Source of the DNA: Dermacentor variabilis
Taxonomy: Eukaryota; Arthropoda; Arachnida; Ixodida; Ixodidae
NCBI RefSeq assembly: GCF_050947875.1
Contig: NC_134572.1
Coordinates: 118,086,709-118,150,708 of the forward strand
Direction of reading: 5' to 3'
Length of the DNA stretch: 64,000 nt
Positions within the stretch are counted from its first letter, which is position 1. Every line of letters begins with the position of its first letter. The notes beneath the pieces are model-generated. The model was not told the DNA's origin. It saw only the letters and a program-made list of their open reading frames with translations, and did no database searches. Positions 1 to 13,477 of this stretch are shown here, piece after piece. A program made the position numbers and the translations under genes.

Positions 1-1341
1 CAAGCCCACTGAGCGAGCCTGACGTCATGGAAAGTCGGCCTCCGCAGACCCACCTCGCACCCGGCGCTGTTCGGTCCCCTTATATATATATTTTTTTTCG
101 TTGCTCACGGCTTTCTATATGTACAGGTTCGCTGAGTCACTGGAAAGGTATACCACGCGCATGGCTATATCTATGCTACGGAGGTTATGCATGAGTAACT
201 GCTGCGACGTGTTGAGCCAGCCCATATAGGCGGTGTCCCCATCGCAGCCCCACATATATGGAGCCTTCATAAACGAACACGCTCAAAGAGGGCGTATAGA
301 TATAACCTAGAAGCGAACCTAGAAGTCCATGCTTCTGTGTACTGTATGATGTCGAATGAATTGCAGGAGCCGAAGTCAAGTCATCGACGCCACGTGTTTC
401 GAACGCTGGCATATACATTTCCGAGCTGCAGCAAAATTCTAAATCGCGCACAAAGTGTAAAGAGCTGGTCGCAACTCTGATACAGCGTGTTTTCCTTTAT
501 TGCTTTGGAAAGCTGCTAACAGCGCCCATTAGCAAGAATGATTTGTTAAAGGAACGTCTATGTCGATCTGGTGATCTGCGTAGCTCTTTAAATATCTATA
601 GAGACCGACAACGTATATAACCATGAAAAAGCCCTTAGTTGATGCAGGCTCTTTTTAACATGATACGTTGTATAATATGGTATCTTACTATCGTATGTCT
701 CTTATCTGCAGCAAAATTGAGTACTACAAAATCGAATTTGTGCTCGAAAACAACAGCTGCTGCTGCTGCCAGGAAGATCGCTAAAGAGCGCCTGTATATA
801 TATCCACGACAACACGTTGCCCAGGTAACGGTAGCCCAACGAATGCTATTTGCATAGGGTTCACACAGAAAAAGAACAAAGCAAATTAAAATCGAAATAA
901 AAACTAAACCGAATGATGAGAAGAAAAAAAAAAAAAGCCAGGAGAGGTTTGACGATGAACTATACGAAAAGGGTCATGTCATGGCAGCATCTCTTGCCAA
1001 GTATACTGAATCGCTCGATACGACTATGTGCTGGAAGTACGCGAGCCCTTTACAAGGGGTTGTTAATAAGGTTCGTAATATCGATCCCCCGCGCGCGCAG
1101 AATAAGAAAATAAAATTAAAGAGAAAACGAAAGGAAAGCTCGTGACGGCCTGCAACACATACGCACGTCTCCTCAATTACGGCCGTTCTCCGCTACACGT
1201 GATATATACGCCTCATCGCGTGCAGTACTCGACCGCCCACTCTTAAAACATCATACAATATTCAAATGAGCTAGTAGGTGGTGCGTAGCTGTAGACCGTG
1301 TTTAACAGCGGACAAGGCACGAAACGAAGAGGACGACGGTG

Positions 1342-1414
<73 letters not shown>
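1342..1414. repeat. (ATT)n microsatellite
   Basis: About 24 uninterrupted copies. Poly-Asn and poly-Ile frames across it are artefacts. Confidence 0.95.
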
Positions 1415-1415
<1 letters not shown>

Positions 1416-3872
1416 ACAGGGAACGCATGCATCCGCAATAGGGGATGTACCATGAATCGGACCGCGTGTGCGCACCAACAGGAATGAAACGATATATACG
1501 AGCTGGAAAGAAGCAAAATTGGGAACAAAAGAATACACGCATGTAGCGCTCCGCTGAGTAGCGGCACCGCATTTACCCTTTCCCTCGTTCCACGGATACA
1601 GCGCATATGCATATGTTAAACTATGGCCTATAAGGGAAAGCACGAAGGAAGGAAAGAAAGAAAGCTACGCACACGGTAAGCGTCGCAAACAACTGAAAGC
1701 GATGTTTAAAGATTTTGTTCTGCAAACCTCGCATTGACATTGTGACCATATAAAAAGCTAACAGTGAAATGTTTATGAATTAATCGGTACCAATTACTGC
1801 CGTAACAGGAACAAAAAACACCGGAGGCTCCTTCAGGAGGTTGCGAATAACGAATAACATACATGCATGCAGTTGGCTCCATCCGTACAGAAGGCTCCAC
1901 TCCTCCCCCCCCCCCTATTTTTTTTTCTTTACAAGTTTTCTCCGTGTTAGCTGGAACAGCCCGTATGCGTATATGATTTAGCGTAACCGATAAGTACTAG
2001 CGTGCGGCACTGTATTAGAGGCGTATACAAACAAACACATCGGCGTTCGTGGCGACATCCTGTTTTTAGTCGCAATGATCGACTGTACTACGGGCTTAGC
2101 TACACCGAGCGTAAACGCGCAAAGACGTAACTCTCACGAATATATTTTCGTATCTTTCATTTCTTGGAAACCAATTTAGCCATCGTCCTGCACGATAAGG
2201 TTCCTGGCGCGCGGTTGAGCACGTGTAGCGTTACAAGATGTCGCCATTGTGCACAAACAAACAAACATACAAACAAACAAAACGCAAGCAAACAAACAGA
2301 CAGACACCTGCGGCCACATCTTGCCGTATTCCCGTGGCACGTTTACGCAATAACATGTGTCCGCGGTGCTAAAGTTCGATATTCACTTCGTCATTTCCGC
2401 TTCCGCCATGGCTCAGCCAATCAATGAGCGCTGAGAGGGATGTCCCCAAAAGTGATCGATCAAGAATGCGGTCCCGTATTAATCTTTCATTAATAGATAT
2501 ACCTGCTCTGGGTATCAATAAAGGTGCTTTTTTGTGTGTTTTTTTTCTCCACACTGTATCACGAACGTCCTTGTTACACCGCGGATAGAATGCTACATAT
2601 GTATATGCATTTGCCCACGGAATGTTGACAGCTCTGTTTACATGCATACAAACGCAGAACGCCACCGATGACGTCGACACTAAAATGTCACAGCGTGAAA
2701 AAAAAAAAAAAAGGAAACGTTGCATCTGCGCGAAAGCAAGACTTCATGACAGTACTTATCTCACTGCCCTATCAACCTGTACACGCTTAACAAAAGGTGC
2801 ACGGTCAAAATGGACTCACGGTATTGTCTCTCTTTTGATGGTCTCTGACCCCATCATAGCTAAAGCCCCTCCATCCAGGCACGGCGGTGGCGCGTGGATG
2901 GAGGGGCTGTAGTCACAGCTATCGCTTTATCGAAGCCACAGCTGAGTTTTGTGAGTATACTTTCACTCAGAAGCCGTATTTTCGGTCAGCAATTTAAGGG
3001 ATGCGGCTTACAGGACACGCTCAAGTTGGCTAACCCAGCGAACAGGGCACCGGTCGACAGACCAGTGAGACGCCGCGCGCTGGACGTTACGTCACATCAC
3101 GCTAGAGTGGAATTATCCCCAAAGGTGATGATCGATCGGCGGGAATGCTAGCCCAGGGCGCCAAGCTTACAAAATAGGACCCCCCCCCCCCTTTCCTTGT
3201 TTTTGTATGATGAAGTGGCGACTATTCTGAGTGAATATACCTTCGGAGTATATAAACAAGCGAGCCAAAACACAAGAATGCAGAAATTACAAAAAGTTTC
3301 CTCTTGAATAGGCAATAAATAAATAAATAAATAAATAAGTAAACGATGTGTATACAACATACGGAACCACCTGCGCAAAAAAAAAACAAAAAAACAATTC
3401 GGAATTCTGGAAACGTTCAAGTCGAGCGTGTTACACGACTTTCCTTGCTACGCAGATTTCAAATATTTTTGAAAGCTGCAGTCGACTTCGACATACGTCT
3501 AGCTTTAGCGGCAGCGTAATATTGGCGCGAGTAGTCGATATTTTACGTTCATGAGTAAAGAGCGACGGCACGTCCTTGTACAGCCGATTTGTTGCGATAC
3601 GCCGGAGAAGAAAAATGAAAAAAAGAAAAACGAACGCGCACAAACAACATCGCCAGAATAAACACACAATTTTCTCTCTCTCATTTTTTTTTTTTTCGAG
3701 TGTCGTGTTTCTGTTAGAGGCAGGAAAAAAATGAAGGAAAGTGGAGACGCTGCAGAAGACACGGGAAGCCCGGAGTCATTTTCTTTCTTTATTTTTCCTT
3801 CCTTCTTTCTTTTCCCCAACTGTGGGCCACTTGTTAGGAGGGAAGAAGTTTGGCCGTGTTGGTGGTTCAATC

Positions 3873-4130
3873 GTAAACTGGGATTCATAGCGCAAGAACG
3901 ACGCCGTCTATTCTTTTACCTAAGAAAGAGCTTGAATTTTTTTGGCATATATAGTAGTCACATGACTGCTTTTCCCTTCTTCCTTCCCTTCAAGTGTGTC
4001 TCTTTCAGTGGCTTCCCTGTGAGTATATATATGCTCACCAGCTGCAATAAATCAATTGTTGAAAGTTAGCGCTCGTCCCGTGTTCCTGCTCTGTCCTTGT
4101 GTCGTTCTTGCGCTATGCATCCCAGTTTAC
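3873..4130. mobile_element. Short TIR element (MITE-like)
   Basis: GTAAACTGGGATTCATAGCG at 3873 onward, continuing CAAGAACGAC, is repeated inversely at the right end (4101-4130) with one mismatch over about 30 bp. The 258-bp element has no coding sequence; the right part contains a CAATAAATC stretch. Confidence 0.5.
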
Positions 4131-5596
4131 ACTTGTTAGGGCCCGCCCGTTTCGAAGGAAAAAAATCCACGCGGTGAAACAGTTTCCATACACGGACCCC
4201 GCATAGTTACACATGCCTTCCGTTTCATACACGCGGAAACAAATGCACAAACGATACTGCAGCCTACATCATTTCCATAAGAGGAATATACGTAAAGTAA
4301 GAGGAAATATGCGAGTCCACACGGATGCGTTTTAGTCGGAACGGTCGATTCGGCACAAAAGGCGCGGCTTTGACGCGATACACACTTGCGCGAATAGGCC
4401 AAATACGTCTCACCATTCCCCCCCTCTCTCTCTCGCCCTCTATCCCTCGCACGTTCTCCCGAAATTTCTCGCACCGCCCAGAAACAGCGACCATCAGCGC
4501 GGAAGGAACCGAAATCGCTGACCTCTCGGATCATCGCGGCAGCGCCGGGAACGAGCCCGTAGCCACAGTTGGGTTCAATTTCATCTCGGATCACAGGTCC
4601 CGCTCAGAAAAGTGATGGTGCGATTGCGGCCACGCGAGCCTGCTTTGGGACTCGCGTTGGGGCCGAATGGGCCCGCCCCGTCAACCGGGGGCCCCCCCGT
4701 ATCCGATGGGCCGTGATCACGCTACGCGACAGCCGAAGACAGATGTGGCCGCCGCCAGCCAAGCCAAGCCAGCCATAACCACGCGGAAGCGATCGACGCG
4801 CGCGGTCGTGTCACCGATCCGCAGTTTTATGGATCACTGTCGCGTCGATCGCGCGCGGCAGGCGACCTGGAGGAGGGAGAGCGAAGGGAGAGCGAGGGTG
4901 GCCAAACATGATCGCTGTCAATTGCACTTGTACGCGCGGTTTCGTAAAAGGAAGGAAAAAAGAGAAGGGAAAGGAAAGTAGAAACGACCTCTGGGTGGCA
5001 ATCTAGAGAACACAAGACGGTGCAGTATCCCGGTTCACACAACTTGGATCTGTACGTACAATATATATCTCTCAATTGTCAGCTCTTTCCGTATACGTAC
5101 TTTCGATGAGCTGCTTCGTAGTACTGTACTAGTTAGATGTATTGGTTTGTTTGACCACGAGCCCCTAACAGGTAACGCACACTCGCGACCGAATGTTTAG
5201 AGACTATATGGGATCAGAAAAAAAAAGTTTCTTCTAGCACAGCCGCGGCAGTGCATTTTTTTTTTTTTCATTTGTAGAACAAGCGCAGGTGGGCTGTATC
5301 ACATGCTTCCAGCCTACACGCCTATAGGCTGAAAAAAAAAAAAAAAGCAGCAGCAAAAATGTTCATTCGCACAATGCATATGTGTTACTCATTTTCTTTT
5401 TACACTTTCCTTTTCTTCAAGCTAAGTATTAAACTATTTGCCACTCTACCTACCTCATCATATCCGTAGCTCCTTCGGAGTGTGACATGAATAGTGAGCT
5501 CCACGGTCTTTTCTCTCACAGGTCTCTAATAACAAATAATTGTTCATTTTATACGGGTATGAGAAATCATGCAATAATAACCAACAAATATTGCGT

Positions 5597-6602
5597 AAGT
5601 ATTTATTTATTTATTTATTACATACTGCAGACCAATCTGGTCCAAGCAGAACGGGCAATTTACAGAATATCTCTATTACACAAAAAAGAGAACAACAACA
5701 AGAAAAGAAAAATGATAGTACCTGAGGAACGAACGCAAGAAGACATAATCATCTAGTCATACAGTGCGTCATAATGTTCTGTTAGGCTATTCCAATCACA
5801 GAACGCGGAAAAAATGAAAACTTTCAATGTCTGTTCTCGCAAAGTAAGGGGTTAGAAAGTGTGTTTGGTAATGTCGCGCAGGTCTTGTGGCCAAAGGGGA
5901 AAGAAACTGTGTCTGATCAATAGTCATTTTACCGTTAAGAAGTAAGTTTAAAAAATTCAGACATTATTTTCTTTTTGATTCAAACAATTTAATGTTGTTA
6001 GCTTTCATGAGCTCAGAAGGAGAATCAGTGCACTTAAATTTAGAATAGATAAACCTGACAGCTTTTTGCTGAATCCTTTCTAACTTTTTAATGTTAACTT
6101 TAGTGTAAGGATCCCAAACAATAGAGCAATATTCAAGCCTAGGCCGAATGAATGTGAAATAGCTAAGAAGTTTGACCTTAGGAGGAGAATTTCAAAGTTT
6201 ATGTCTTAGGTAACAAAGTTTGCGGAAAGCTGAAGAGCAAATGTTATCAATGTGCAGAATCCATGAGAGGTTATTAGTGATTGTCACTCCTAGGTACTTG
6301 TAACTGGTAACCTGCTTCAAAGGAAGAGATGTCAGGTTATAAGTATATTTAAGAGGAGTTTTATTAAGCGTTACACAAAGATAAACAGTTTTATCGGCAT
6401 TAACAGTCATGCCAAAATCTGTGCACCACATAGATACATTAATGAGATTAGACTTCAACTCAGCCTGATCATGTACACCTCTGATTTCACGAAATAAAAC
6501 ATCTGCAAATAACCTAATTTGAGTTCCAGGAGTAATTACAGAGGCAATGCCATTTATATATAAAAGAAACAGCAAGGGTCCCAGAACACTTCCTAAAGTC
6601 TA
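5597..6602 (-). mobile_element. Degraded non-LTR retrotransposon (LINE), RT C-terminal part
   Basis: On the minus strand the frame reads GSVLGPLLFLLYINGIA, then RLFADVLFREI where an FADD catalytic motif is expected (second Asp lost), then YKYLGVTI and a typical thumb region. After a frameshift near 6190 the other frame continues with RPRLEYCSIVWDPYTK. A (TTTA)n stretch at 5599-5622 is the A-rich tail of the element read on this strand. It is 5' truncated and inactive. Confidence 0.8.
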
Positions 6603-7574
6603 AAGTGTAAGTAAAGTAAATAAGCACAACTACATAATGACATATTTAGTGCACATATGCTGCAATTATGGATCTGAAACCGGTGAACGCTCAAGCCAAA
6701 GTCTACTGTGGCAGGAAGCCAGAGACTATACCGCAGCGCTTTCGGTATATATCCCTCCACCAAGCACCTGTCGCCAAATACGTGAGGAAGGAATGTTTTT
6801 AATACCTGTACCGCTACACTTGAGGACTCCTACACTAAATGAAAGCAAAATGAGCACTCATCGGTTTCAATTCCAGGAACACGAGTCGTGTTGACGTTCG
6901 TAATTAAAGTCAACCAGTAAAATTTACTGAATTATATGTCTCAACGACAGTTATCGCACAATGAATGACGTCCGTGCGAGAGAGGCGAACGTGCGGGTTT
7001 ATCTTAGCAGACGGTTGCATCAGCAAACGCTTTGTTCGATTTTTGTTATCATTATCAGATGTATATATTATTTACAGCACTTCGGTACTACTACTTCTAC
7101 ACGTCGTTCACTGAAAGCAAAAAAAAAAAAATCAAAAAAAAAAAATAAATAACAGCGACCCTCAGCCACGCGCCGGTAGGTTGACGTGACCCCCGAAGTG
7201 TACGCGCATTCGCCGAGCATTTTCAGACGATGAGGCAAGGCATGCGCCGCCGCAACTTGCGACCGCTATCTCCCCTTTCTCCTACGTCGCGCCCGGCGTT
7301 ATCTCGGGTCGCGAGCGCACACTTCTACACACGTGCTCTTCTGCTTCGGCATACCAGCACACGCGAAGGACGGTTTCTTGCGCAATATCGATCAGTGCCG
7401 GTCAGCCGTTCTAAAGTCGCAGAGAAAGAGAGAAGTGAAAACAGCAGCAGACGGCAGTTCGCTCGCCGCCGCCATTATCTCGTGCGGGCACATGTGTGCA
7501 TGCGTGCGAGTGTGACACTGTGGGTGCGTGTGATCGAACTGCTTTTTTGCTTCACTAGCAGCAGTGTTAACACT

Positions 7575-7597
7575 TGACTGACTGACTGACTGACTGA
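7575..7597. repeat. (TGAC)n short array
   Basis: Five to six copies of TGAC; a similar array at 8328-8355 brackets the interval. Confidence 0.85.
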
Positions 7598-8133
7598 TGT
7601 AGGAGTCGAGGACGGACTTCGGGATGAAACACTTGGGAGGTTTATTTTACATTATTTACAGTGAGATGAGAGTCAAGTAACCGTCGTACAGTCATTACGG
7701 GCCGGCAGCAACTCGGACGCTGCGGCCCGCGGCAAGAAGTTCGAGAGAGGTGAATCAGGGAATGCTCTAGGAATCTCTGGCATCCTCTAGGTCTGCGTCT
7801 TTTAAACCCTTCGAGGTCTGGAAGACGCGTCATGTTCGGCCAATGGTAGGCGCCCGAGCGGTGGTGTCACACCCGGCGGCTCCCTGCGGTCTTGCCTTGC
7901 TGACTTGCAATGCGCTCTTCAAAGGCGGACGGGCGGACGACGCTTGGGCCCCAATTGTCCGAGGGCCCCCTACTCCCGGCGGTATGGCCTCGCTGGCTTC
8001 CAAATGCCATCTTCAAAGGCGGCCGGTGCGACGCTGCCAGGCCTTCCCGGTACATCACAGCCGTCTGGCTACGGGACTCACGTTACCTGGAACAGTGCCG
8101 GGCTATCCCCTCGCTTTCTGGAAGAGTCAAGCA

Positions 8134-8200
8134 TTGAATAGCTCCACCGGTGGCGTACGAAGTGGCCCCCACTTCGTACGCCACCGGTGGAGCTATTCAA
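8134..8200. repeat. Perfect palindrome, 32-bp arms, 3-nt loop
   Basis: TTGAATAGCTCCACCGGTGG continuing to GTACGAAGTGG is followed by CCC and its exact reverse complement. It lies between two (TGAC)n arrays at 7575-7597 and 8328-8355. Confidence 0.85.
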
Positions 8201-8327
8201 CTTGTTTGCACGTGCGCTCCTCTGGAATGTGCTTTCCGTGTTTCTGCGCTTCTCAATTAGCTGTGCTGCGATTCGATGTGGTCTGGGGAACTCGAAGGGG
8301 GCTCAGAAAAAGGTCCCGTATCTAACA

Positions 8328-8355
8328 CTGACTGACTGACTGACTGACTGATTGA
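8328..8355. repeat. (CTGA)n short array
   Basis: About six copies ending in CTGATTGAT. Confidence 0.85.
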
Positions 8356-9189
8356 TAACGTCCCCAAGTAACACTGTGCGGCTATGAAAGAGGCCCAATA
8401 TACGGGAAGATCATTCTGAAGTTTCCCGGAATTTTTTAAAGAATCGCCTGTGAAAGGCAGCATTATTCTCGTATGGATCATTCGAACAGGCGGACATCAG
8501 TAGCAGGAGAAATCGATACAAATATCCAACTAAATAACATAAATTCACTATTTAACTTCATAATTCACTACTTTACGGCACCTATTGCAATTTACGAATG
8601 TAGCCGGTGAGGTTGCAAGACGCATCCACTTGAAATTAACCTCACTTCTTCCTTCTACTCTTTCAATTCCCTTTCCCCCTTCCCCGGTGCAGGGTATAGC
8701 CTACCGGGCTCAGCCTGGTTAACCTCCCTGCCTTTCGCTTATGACTTCTCTCTCAAGGATGACACCAGTTTCGAGATATTTACCAAAGTGTGGGACGAAA
8801 TACATGTGCGTTCCAGTTACTTTTGTGTTTCACTGCATAAAAGAGTGTTTCGTTAAAAGAAAGTGGGACAGTGCATTTTTCACGGCGAGTTTTATGGTAC
8901 GTGTATCTCCAAACTGGTGTCATTCCGGAAATTCATACCAAGTGTATAGCCTTGCAAACACACCAGCTACAATTCGTAAATCGTAACATGTGCCGCAAAG
9001 TAATTAATGAAGAAGGTCATTAGCGATTTCGTTTAATTATTCAAATGTGTGCTTCGATTTCCCCCGCAAGCTATGTCCGCTTATCCGGATAATTAAGCTA
9101 AAAGACTATAGAATTACGCTATTGCAACAGGCGGCTTTTAATATCGCATAAGAGGGCTTCGGATTGATTTCGACCACCTGCTGGCTACA

Positions 9190-9345
9190 CTACACCCAAT
9201 GCTCAGTGTGCGCCAGCGCTTGATTCCACATTGCGCCTCCACCAGAATGGCGACCGCCGCGCGGCAGGGAATCGGACCCGGGACCTCGCGAGCAGCAGCA
9301 GAACGCCGCGTGCATATCCACCGAGTCGATCACCGCGTCGAGTTC
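9190..9345 (-). mobile_element. Possible tRNA-derived SINE
   Basis: On the minus strand GTGGATATGCACGCGGCGTT and CTCGCGAGGTCCCGGGTCCG are spaced like A-box and B-box promoter elements of tRNA-type SINEs, followed by GGTGGAGGCGCAATGTGGA as in the SINE body. The 3' body is missing or diverged. Confidence 0.4.
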
Positions 9346-11885
9346 ACTAACCTCTGGCGAGTGACCCCTACCCTGTAACAACACTTGTGGAGTACACAGC
9401 GTGTTGGTCAAAGGCAGCCGTGCTCGTGTGCAGGCGCCGCCTCCTAAACAGATTCAGCATCCGTGTGTATTGGCTCGACACTCGAAACTGGATCATTTCT
9501 CCAGACAACGAACGTGCACGTGCGACGCCCAAATGTTACCCCCCCCCCCCTGACCTTGGCTCATCCCTGCTTTGCGTGGACGCCCTACTGTCCGGCCGAT
9601 GTAAATCGGGCCGGATCCTCTGAAGACAGCGTAATAGTGTAATCGAAAGTGGCGATTTTGTGGGCCGGTCCTATAACACCGGGAAGCTATCGCTTGACCG
9701 ATAATGATCCTACAGTGGTTCCCGTTTCCCCCCCCTTTTTTTTCTTGTTTTCTTTTGTGTTTTGTACGTCATATGTAATAAGAGATGGCTCGCCGTGTCG
9801 GCGACGGTGCCACGCGGACCGGTCGTTTAGACTCAACGTGTAGCCTGTATACACAACCCACATTGCGCACTGGCCACACTTAATCCTTACCCAGCGCCTC
9901 TCTTCTGTACTCGCGGACGACTTTCTGTGGCAATGAAAGAAAAGCTACGGGCGCGTGCCTGCTGTACATGTGTTACGCCACCAAGTAGTCCGCAAGCGTT
10001 TGACAGTGCTTTTGGTTGCTGGGTTAACAGGCGCTCAATCGACGCGGCTTTCACGCGCGACGATTCGTGTTTTCCCAGACGCGGAAAGGAAAAGCCTTTA
10101 CATTCGGTGCTGCGTTTTATCTTACTTAGCTGTTGCTAATAAGGTGCTTACGTTTTTCTTCCCCAGCTTAAACTAACGTATATGAAAACGAGGGACTCTT
10201 TTTTTTTTTTTTTTTTTTTAGAAGCGCACTCACTTGTGCGCGCTTTGCCTCCCCGCGTAGCTTTCCCTTCGTTGCCACAGAAAGTTTCCCCCCAGCCTCG
10301 CGGACCTGAAACGAAGCCGCCACCGCGCAAAGTCACGCCGCACGGCCGGCACGATCGGAGCAGCACGAACAACCCTGATTTTGCTCGCTCACAATAGCGG
10401 CGCGTGCCAGCGACACTTCTGGTTCGCTCTCCGCAACGAGCGAATCGCCTCGCAAAGGGGCGCCTGATTGCAACAAGGACGCCGCCCGCCGAAAAGCAGC
10501 ACATCCGGGCGGCCAGAAACAATGGCTTCTCCGTGCAGCCTCGAGAGAGCTGCTCTTTATAAGAAAACGTCAAAGACAGGGATGTGAGGTTGATACACGG
10601 GGGTGGAGGGGGTCGGATGACAGGCGAAGGAACTCGGTTCTGAAGTGATTCTGCAGGCTTAATTCTGAGGCCCTCGCGCTGCGCCATTGATCGCGTATAG
10701 CGGCGCTGCCTCGCAGACACGCGAGCAGACGGACAAAAGAATTGCAATAAATTTCCCGCTCAACTCGGCTATTGTTGGATGCACGCGCCATGCGACGTGG
10801 TGGTGACTAGGCTTCGAAAGCAACCGGCGGTACGACGTATAAAAAAGACGCGAGCAACATCTCGCCTGTCACCCACCACTTTATATACTGCCCCTATATA
10901 CAAAGTATGACAGAGTTATATCATATGCAGCGTGAATGGAAGACACCGTTTATATTTAGCGCTTGTCCCTGAAGCTTCGACGCTACGCAAGCTGAGCCTT
11001 ATATATGTACGCCCAATTTTCGTAGTTTATATTATATGCGCTTTATAACAGCGAATGAGCAGATAACAGTGAGTTATACTGAACTCGCGCTACTGGTCAC
11101 GCGTTTATTTGAGTGATGGTCAACTAACTATACGCCGCCGATGCGTGTTAAAGCAAGCCTCCTTGCTGAGGTTCGACGAATTGCTGTAGCCTGTTCGATT
11201 ATGTTGATTATGATGAAACTGGAGCCACTGGAAATAAAAACGGGGCGTTGTCAGCCTCTACCCAACGATAAATTAATTGAGGAATGAGTCAATTGTGTAG
11301 CATAGTTCTTGCGGCTATTGTATTGCGCCGCTCCATGAATTAAGGATGAGGTGAATTGAAATTTACTATATAATCACACCAGCAAATATGTTCACTCACG
11401 TGCGCCCCTCTGCGGTTCGTATATATATATAAAATATTGACAGAAAGGGAGAAACTAGAACAAGAAGCAACGAACACTGAGCGTGCGCGTTCAAGTCTGT
11501 GCGACCGTCAAAACTAGACACGAATGTAGTAAAAGGAAACAAGCCACGCTAAGAAGAGAGATATTGAGAAAGCTCGCACAAGTAATTAAAAACATTACGG
11601 AAGGAAGCCAAGTGACACATGCATGTAATCGAAGTTAAATTGAATTTAAGCAATGGAAATAAATTTTAAAAAGATAACAATGATACAAATAACCGGAAAG
11701 AAAGATGAAAAAAAAAAAGATGAAACCGACAGATGTCAATCACGCTTTGAACCATAGTCTAGACGATTTATTTCATTCATCTCAATCGTAGCTTCAATCT
11801 GTCAATCGACACATTTTATGATTGAGGATTTTCAGCATAACATTATATACTGCGATGTAGCGGCGGCAAAACAACGAAGTGCGCA

Positions 11886-11918
<33 letters not shown>
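11886..11918. repeat. (CA)n microsatellite
   Basis: About 16 uninterrupted CA dinucleotides. Confidence 0.95.
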
Positions 11919-11919
<1 letters not shown>

Positions 11920-13422
11920 TTTTATCATGCAGATTTTTCTTTTCTTTAATCGTCCGCGGCCGATATAGCACAATGTCTAGTCATAGAGCTGGATTTCTCG
12001 CAGAGGCGGACAAAATCTCGCGCAACAAAATCGTGTGCGCCTCGAGCCAACGATACTAGACTAAGGTTGCCTCGAAAGGCCAGTCGCGCGGCAACCTTGC
12101 GTGTATTCGCGAGCTTCTCTACCACTCGGGGAAAAAAAAGAGACTTTTACGTAGCAGGTGTTGAGCGACATAAAGCTGTATCGGGAGTTTTTCACGTTGC
12201 TCTACAATTTTCTCATTGACACTTTTCATCTAATTATAATATTTGAGAAGCCGATTAATTAAGCCTAATTATGTAATTAGGCGGAATGCAATGAAATAAG
12301 AATTTGAGTATTTCTGCAAGCGTCGACAAACGATATTACCTTGGTTCTCTCCAGCTACGTGGCTAATGCATATTCTCAAATCTTGGGGCACGATAGCTAA
12401 GACACCCTGCATACTCCTCAGCGGGCAGATTTTCTTGCCCTCCGGCAACAGAGTTCGTTCCCTCCTTTTACAAACCCCTCGTTCCTACGCTATATATATA
12501 CACCGACCGCTATGGAGTACCACTATAGCTAGTCCCACTCCGAATTCGCTCCGGTTAACTCCTCCTTATCTGTCCCGGGGCGCTTCCCAGATGGCGCAGA
12601 TGTTTATCTCCCAGTTGATGTACGTGGAGGCCAGGCCCTGCATGCGCTCCAATAAAACCAGCTCCGTTGTCTAGGGAGCAACGGATTGAGGCACGAATGT
12701 ACGCCGGCTTTATCTTGCCAACGTGGCGCTCCTTCCGGTTGTCTAGGTTATATACTACGTCTTACAGACCGGTTAGTGCCAGGCAGTCAAAAAAATAAAT
12801 AAAAAGAAAAATAAAGAATGAAAGAAAGAAGGAAAGAAAGAAAGCAGAGTCTGCTGCAGGAAAAAAGAAGCACACGAAACTTATACTGATGTCCCACGAA
12901 GGCTGCACACGGTAGTCCCATAGCTTTTCGGAGGCTTAAGAGGACGCTCAAGAGAAGCATTAATTTAGTTACGCATGGATTGTGCACAGCCGTGATTCTA
13001 AATAGGTCAATCGTATTCCGCGATCGGAGGCTTTGTTGTGTCGGAACGAGGCGCGATAACGTAAAAAAGCGGAACCCAATCGCCAAAGCGAGCTTCTTGC
13101 GCCATATATATTGCCGAGCCGAGCCGCTTGCAGCTCCCGCGTGCAGACACCTACGGCAGAGTATGAGACCCTATGCTATGCATCACCCCGCGACGACACG
13201 TGACAGGTTCTCGCCGAGTCCTTTCGAGGATATATCTACACTTGTGTACAAAGGAAGAATTTACGTCAAATTCAAAAGTTAACGAAAGGTCGATGTATAC
13301 AGAGCCGAATATCGCCCCCCGCACTCCTTCCTATGCTGACGCTTGCTACGCCAAACATAACCGACCATGCGAAAGTATACGCAACAAAGATGGTGACGTA
13401 CGCCACACACCGTCACTGCGGT

Positions 13423-13427
<5 letters not shown>

Positions 13428-13473
<46 letters not shown>
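13428..13473. repeat. (TA)n microsatellite
   Basis: Uninterrupted AT dinucleotide tract. Confidence 0.95.

Positions 13474-13477
<4 letters not shown>

Larger units (their letters stand above)
1..5596. other. No gene recognised
   Basis: Apart from the (ATT)n tract and the short TIR element there is nothing assignable. A 13-bp-arm hairpin, AGCCCCTCCATCC and its inverse, lies at about 2864-2909. A (AAAT)n stretch at 3313-3338 may be a LINE tail. A CpG-rich block at about 4320-4990 could be a promoter or untranslated exon of a gene outside the window, but no coding exon is seen. Confidence 0.5.

Noticed and set aside
1243..1643. Frames with poly-Asn or poly-Ile runs
   Set aside because: They are translations of the (ATT)n microsatellite, with no other protein-like sequence.
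10148..10747. 199-aa frame on the minus strand as a gene
   Set aside because: Compositionally biased, contains a poly-Lys run from a poly-T tract, and matches no domain. Kept only as a low-interest observation.
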